From a bacterium (GTDB taxonomy: Bacteria; Planctomycetota; Planctomycetia; Planctomycetales; Planctomycetaceae): a stretch of 37,738 nt of DNA. Location: contig WGMU01000066.1 in NCBI GenBank assembly GCA_016124895.1, forward strand, positions 1 through 37,738, read 5' to 3'. Shown here in pieces: positions 35,181 to 37,738 of this stretch. The position numbers and the translations under genes are program-made. Numbering within the stretch: the stretch's first letter is position 1; every line of letters starts with the position of its first letter. The notes beneath the pieces were generated by a model. The model searched no databases. It worked only from the letters and a program-made list of their open reading frames with translations, and had not been told where the DNA came from.

Positions 35181-35259
35181 CTCACGCGAAGCCGCTCAGA
35201 CGCGAGGCCAGAAAGAAGCGCTGCGTTTCTTTCTTCGCGTCTGAGCGACTTCGCGTGAG
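35181..35259. repeat. 79-nt near-perfect hairpin between converging genes
   Basis: The 25-nt arm 35181-35205 (starting CTCACGCGAAG) pairs with 35235-35259 (ending CTTCGCGTGAG) at 24 of 25 positions. The inside continues with AGAAAGAA paired to TTCTTTCT around a short GCGCTGCG-type loop. It lies between the converging kinase and malate dehydrogenase genes, so a two-way terminator is likely, though the arms are longer than a terminator needs. Confidence 0.75.
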
Positions 35260-35322
35260 ACAGAAGTCCGACGATGCAGACTGAGTTCAGGAGAGGCCCG
35301 AAGCCAGAGTCTGTCGCATGGT

Positions 35323-36312
35323 TTACGGCAGCAGGTCGCGGACAGTGTCGCGTTCTGACTTCAGTTCGGCGACGGTTGCGGCGATTTTTTCCTGAGCAAA
35401 CGCGTTGTGTTCAAAATCCTGGGCGACCGACCAGGTGCTGCTGTCGCTCGTCAGCGGGAAGCCGGCGATGAGGCCCTCGTCGATGCCGTAGCTGCCGTCG
35501 CTGCAGACCGCCGCACTGAAAGTCTGACCGGCCGGCGTCGGGAAGAAGATGTCGCGAACGCTGTCGAGCGCGGCGTTTGCAGCCGACGCAGCGCTGGATG
35601 CTCCGCGGGCTTTGATGACCACCGCGCCGCGCTTCTGCACGGACGCGATGAAGTCGTTCTGCAGCCAGGCTTCGTCGCCGATCACGTCCAGAGCCGGCTG
35701 GCCGCCAATCTTCGCGTTGTAGAAATCCGGGTACTGTGTAGCCGAATGGTTGCCCCAGATCGTGACGTTCTGGACGTCGGAAACCGTGCGTCCGGCTTTC
35801 TGCGCGAGCTGCGTTGTCGCGCGGTTCTGATCGAGTCGCGTCATGGCGTACCAGCGGTCGCGCGGGACATCGGGCGCATGCGACATCGCGATCAGACAGT
35901 TTGTATTGCAGGGATTGCCGACGACGAGCACGCGAACATCTTTCGCGGCAGCCGAGTTAATTGCCTTGCCGGTGTTGGTGAAAATCGGACCGTTGACACG
36001 GATCAGATCGCCGCGTTCCATGCCGTCCTTACGCGGAATGCTGCCGACGCAGAGGACCAGATTGCAGCCGGCAAAGCCCTCTTCCAGACGATCGCTACTG
36101 GCTTTGACAACTCCGGCCAGCGTCGGGAAGGCACAGTCGTCGAGTTCCATTTCGACTCCGTCCAGAGCGGGCAGAACCGGCGGGACTTCGACCAGATGCA
36201 GAATGACAGGCTGATCGGGACCGAAGACGGCTCCGGAAGCCAGGCGGAAAATCAGAGCGTAGCCAATGTTTCCGGCGGCTCCTGTCACGGCAACGCGAAT
36301 CGGGTCCTTCAT
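35323..36312 (-). CDS. mdh: Malate dehydrogenase
   Basis: A 329-residue NAD-dependent enzyme that interconverts malate and oxaloacetate in the citric acid cycle. ATG 36312 has AAGGAG eight bases upstream. Features: GAAGNIG at 11-17 (Rossmann loop), the acidic residue at Glu42 in HLVEVPP that favours NAD, substrate-binding [13 protein letters not shown] with Arg94 and Arg100, GNPCNTNC at 132-139, the catalytic pair Asp161 in TRLDQNRA with Arg164, and His189 in [12 protein letters not shown]. Length and motifs match the cytosolic-type (MDH type 2, as in Thermus and Burkholderia) group. It is monocistronic, converging with the kinase and divergent from the MOSC gene (254 bases). Confidence 0.96.
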   Translation of the reverse strand: MKDPIRVAVTGAAGNIGYALIFRLASGAVFGPDQPVILHLVEVPPVLPALDGVEMELDDCAFPTLAGVVKASSDRLEEGFAGCNLVLCVGSIPRKDGMERGDLIRVNGPIFTNTGKAINSAAAKDVRVLVVGNPCNTNCLIAMSHAPDVPRDRWYAMTRLDQNRATTQLAQKAGRTVSDVQNVTIWGNHSATQYPDFYNAKIGGQPALDVIGDEAWLQNDFIASVQKRGAVVIKARGASSAASAANAALDSVRDIFFPTPAGQTFSAAVCSDGSYGIDEGLIAGFPLTSDSSTWSVAQDFEHNAFAQEKIAATVAELKSERDTVRDLLP

Positions 36313-36566
36313 GAGAGTGCTCCTTCATGGTCTGCTGGAGAGTTGTCTGGTTAACAGAAAGCCGGCTGCTGATGGTCAGTGTCTCAGGCCGGTCAGGCTG
36401 TGTGGCGGTCGAGGGCGAGCGGAATTCTAATGGTGACCGATTAGCCCTGCCACCAGCCCACCGCGTGCTGCTCGGAGCCGGGATCGGCAGGTTTCTGATT
36501 CGAGAACCCCAGTCACGGCATCGTTCCGTCGAGCCGTCCGTTCACTGCCGTCTGTCTGGTTTCCTC

Positions 36567-37391
36567 ATGATCGTCCGCCTGTCGCGCATCACGCTGTATC
36601 CGATCAAGTCACTGCCGGGCATTGACGTGCCTGATTGCCGCGTTCTGCCTTCTGGGGCGCTGGAGTGGGATCGTCGCCTGGCACTGTTCGACCGCGACGG
36701 ACAGATTTTCAATGCGAAGCGTTCTGCAAAACTGCACTCGCTCCGCGTCTCGTACGATCTCGACGCGGCCGTCGCGCGGTTGCAGGTTTCTCAATCTCCG
36801 GCCGCGGTCGTCGAGTTCGATCTTCGGACTCAACTCGACGAACTCGCCACTGCGCTGAGCAGGCTGCTCGGCGAACCACTCAGTATTCGAACTGACCACG
36901 ACGTCGGATTTCCGGACGATGATCAGGCTCCGGGACCAACGGTGATCTCTACGGCGTCACTCGATTGCGTGGCTGCCGGACTCAGAATCGATTCGCGTGA
37001 CGAAACGCACCGTCGGTTCCGGTCGAATCTCGTGATCGACGGTGTCCCCGCGTTCTGGGAAGACCGCCTGTTCGGCGAGCCCGGTCAGACGATTCCGTTT
37101 CGCATCGGCGAGGTGACGTTTGCGGGAATCAATCCCTGTCAGCGTTGCGTCGTCCCGACGCGGCATCCAGAGACAGGTGAGCCGATCGCGGGATTTCAGA
37201 AGTCGCTGTCCCAACTGCGACGCTCGACACGACCGGACTGGTCGACGGCGTCGAGGTTCGATCACGACTATCGACTGGCGACAAATACCGTTCTGATTTC
37301 GGCGGGGCCGACGGGCATGGTTCGCGTGGGAGACGCGGTCGAACCGCCGCTACCCGACGCTCTTCCTGACGCAGATGACCATAAGCTGTGA
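36567..37391 (+). CDS. MOSC domain-containing molybdenum-cofactor protein
   Basis: A 274-residue protein related to YcbX and the mARC reductases. The family N-terminus MIVRLSRITLYPIKSLPGID (1-20) fixes the start at ATG 36567, although the ribosome site is weak; the open frame goes back to 36327. The MOSC N-terminal beta-barrel covers about residues 1-110 (WDRRLALFDRDGQIFNAKR). The MOSC domain follows, with RFRSNLVIDG, WEDRLFGEPGQTIPFRIGEV and the cysteine-bearing loop INPCQRCVVPTRHPETGEP around 188-206, in which the second Cys is the expected molybdenum ligand. Such proteins reduce N-hydroxylated bases when given electrons; no ferredoxin domain is fused here, so a separate donor is needed. 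Confidence 0.88.
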   Translation: MIVRLSRITLYPIKSLPGIDVPDCRVLPSGALEWDRRLALFDRDGQIFNAKRSAKLHSLRVSYDLDAAVARLQVSQSPAAVVEFDLRTQLDELATALSRLLGEPLSIRTDHDVGFPDDDQAPGPTVISTASLDCVAAGLRIDSRDETHRRFRSNLVIDGVPAFWEDRLFGEPGQTIPFRIGEVTFAGINPCQRCVVPTRHPETGEPIAGFQKSLSQLRRSTRPDWSTASRFDHDYRLATNTVLISAGPTGMVRVGDAVEPPLPDALPDADDHKL

Positions 37392-37502
37392 AACTGAACG
37401 TGGCTGGCCTCACCTGTAACTGGTCCTCTCCCCAGGGCGATTGCGCGTTAAGTCCTGCTCCGAGCAACACAGCGCGGCCGAACCGCAAGTCTCGATTTTC
37501 AG

Positions 37503-37530
37503 CCACGGATCAACACGGATTCACACGGAT
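37503..37530. repeat. Short tandem CACGGAT repeat
   Basis: CACGGAT occurs three times at 10-base intervals (37504, 37514, 37524), the last two preceded by A. Such CACGGAT arrays are, from memory, a common intergenic repeat in planctomycetes and other environmental bacteria. It lies between the MOSC gene and the gene at the right edge. Confidence 0.75.
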
Positions 37531-37675
37531 GAGCTGAGTATGCAATGCGTCGGCCACAAATTTCCGATTGGCCAGATGGGTGCCACTGCTGGCTCGCCCC
37601 AATGGTGTTCGGCACGGAATTTGCGCATGTTTCTGTTGATTGGCTGTGTTGGTCAAGTTGGCAGGGATGTGTGTC

Positions 37676-37738
37676 ATGGATGGTGCTGTCGAGCGGATTC
37701 AGGAAGAGGAGCGGCTGGCGGGGGTTCGGTGTCTGCGG
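37676..37738 (+). CDS. Start of an unidentified gene, cut by window edge
   Basis: ATG 37676 with CAGGGA about eight bases upstream opens 21 codons (MDGAVERIQEEERLAGVRCL) to the window end. The acidic and charged helix-like N-terminus does not identify a family. It could be a real gene or a chance frame; only 63 bases are available. Confidence 0.4.
   Translation, partial: MDGAVERIQEEERLAGVRCLR

Noticed and set aside
35407-36354. 315-codon plus-strand frame
   Set aside because: Antisense to malate dehydrogenase; no recognisable domain.

Overview
The window is chromosomal DNA from a bacterium that is most likely a member of the Planctomycetota, probably a Planctomycetaceae-like lineage. The evidence is the mix of genes: two secreted sulfatases, a neutral-ceramidase-like hydrolase, an LRR lipoprotein, a long TolC-type lipoprotein, a TIGR00300-type (LOR/SDH) ornithine cyclodeaminase, a compact Ser/Thr kinase, a SEC-C protein and a very large low-complexity membrane protein, interleaved on both strands with fairly wide, repeat-bearing gaps. 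Base composition looks moderately GC-rich by eye; it was not computed. I see no rRNA, tRNA, CRISPR array, transposase or phage gene. The assignment rests on gene families, not on a marker gene.

Left part (1-9404): a truncated sulfatase and a SIS-domain sugar-phosphate enzyme point left, and a GH88 unsaturated glucuronyl hydrolase points right. Together they look like a small locus for sulfated uronic-acid polysaccharides. The SIS gene lies between two copies of one dispersed repeat and the GH88 gene between two copies of another. Next come a 1152-residue DUF4175-like membrane protein (+), then a ceramidase-like secreted hydrolase and an EI24/CysZ-like membrane protein (both -).

Middle (9596-22370): a zinc-ribbon plus M48 membrane protease (+); a three-gene minus-strand unit that encodes a ThDP 2-oxoacid decarboxylase, an ornithine cyclodeaminase and an arginine dihydrolase-like amidinotransferase, which is the cyanobacterial AgrE/ArgZ fusion as two separate genes; a 660-base gap with two hairpins; a degenerate FHA-like protein; an exported protein of unknown function; a polytopic membrane protein; and a second sulfatase.

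Right part (22371-37738): a TolC-like lipoprotein facing an LRR lipoprotein, an ArsM-like methyltransferase followed by a periplasmic glutathione peroxidase, a GNAT acetyltransferase, a SEC-C/TPR-like protein, a PhyH-type dioxygenase, a cysteine-free redoxin-fold protein in a probable operon with a kinase, malate dehydrogenase and a MOSC protein. Between kinase and mdh sit a 128-bp MITE-like element and a 79-nt hairpin, the clearest non-coding structures in the window. The edge holds a tandem CACGGAT repeat and the first codons of another gene.
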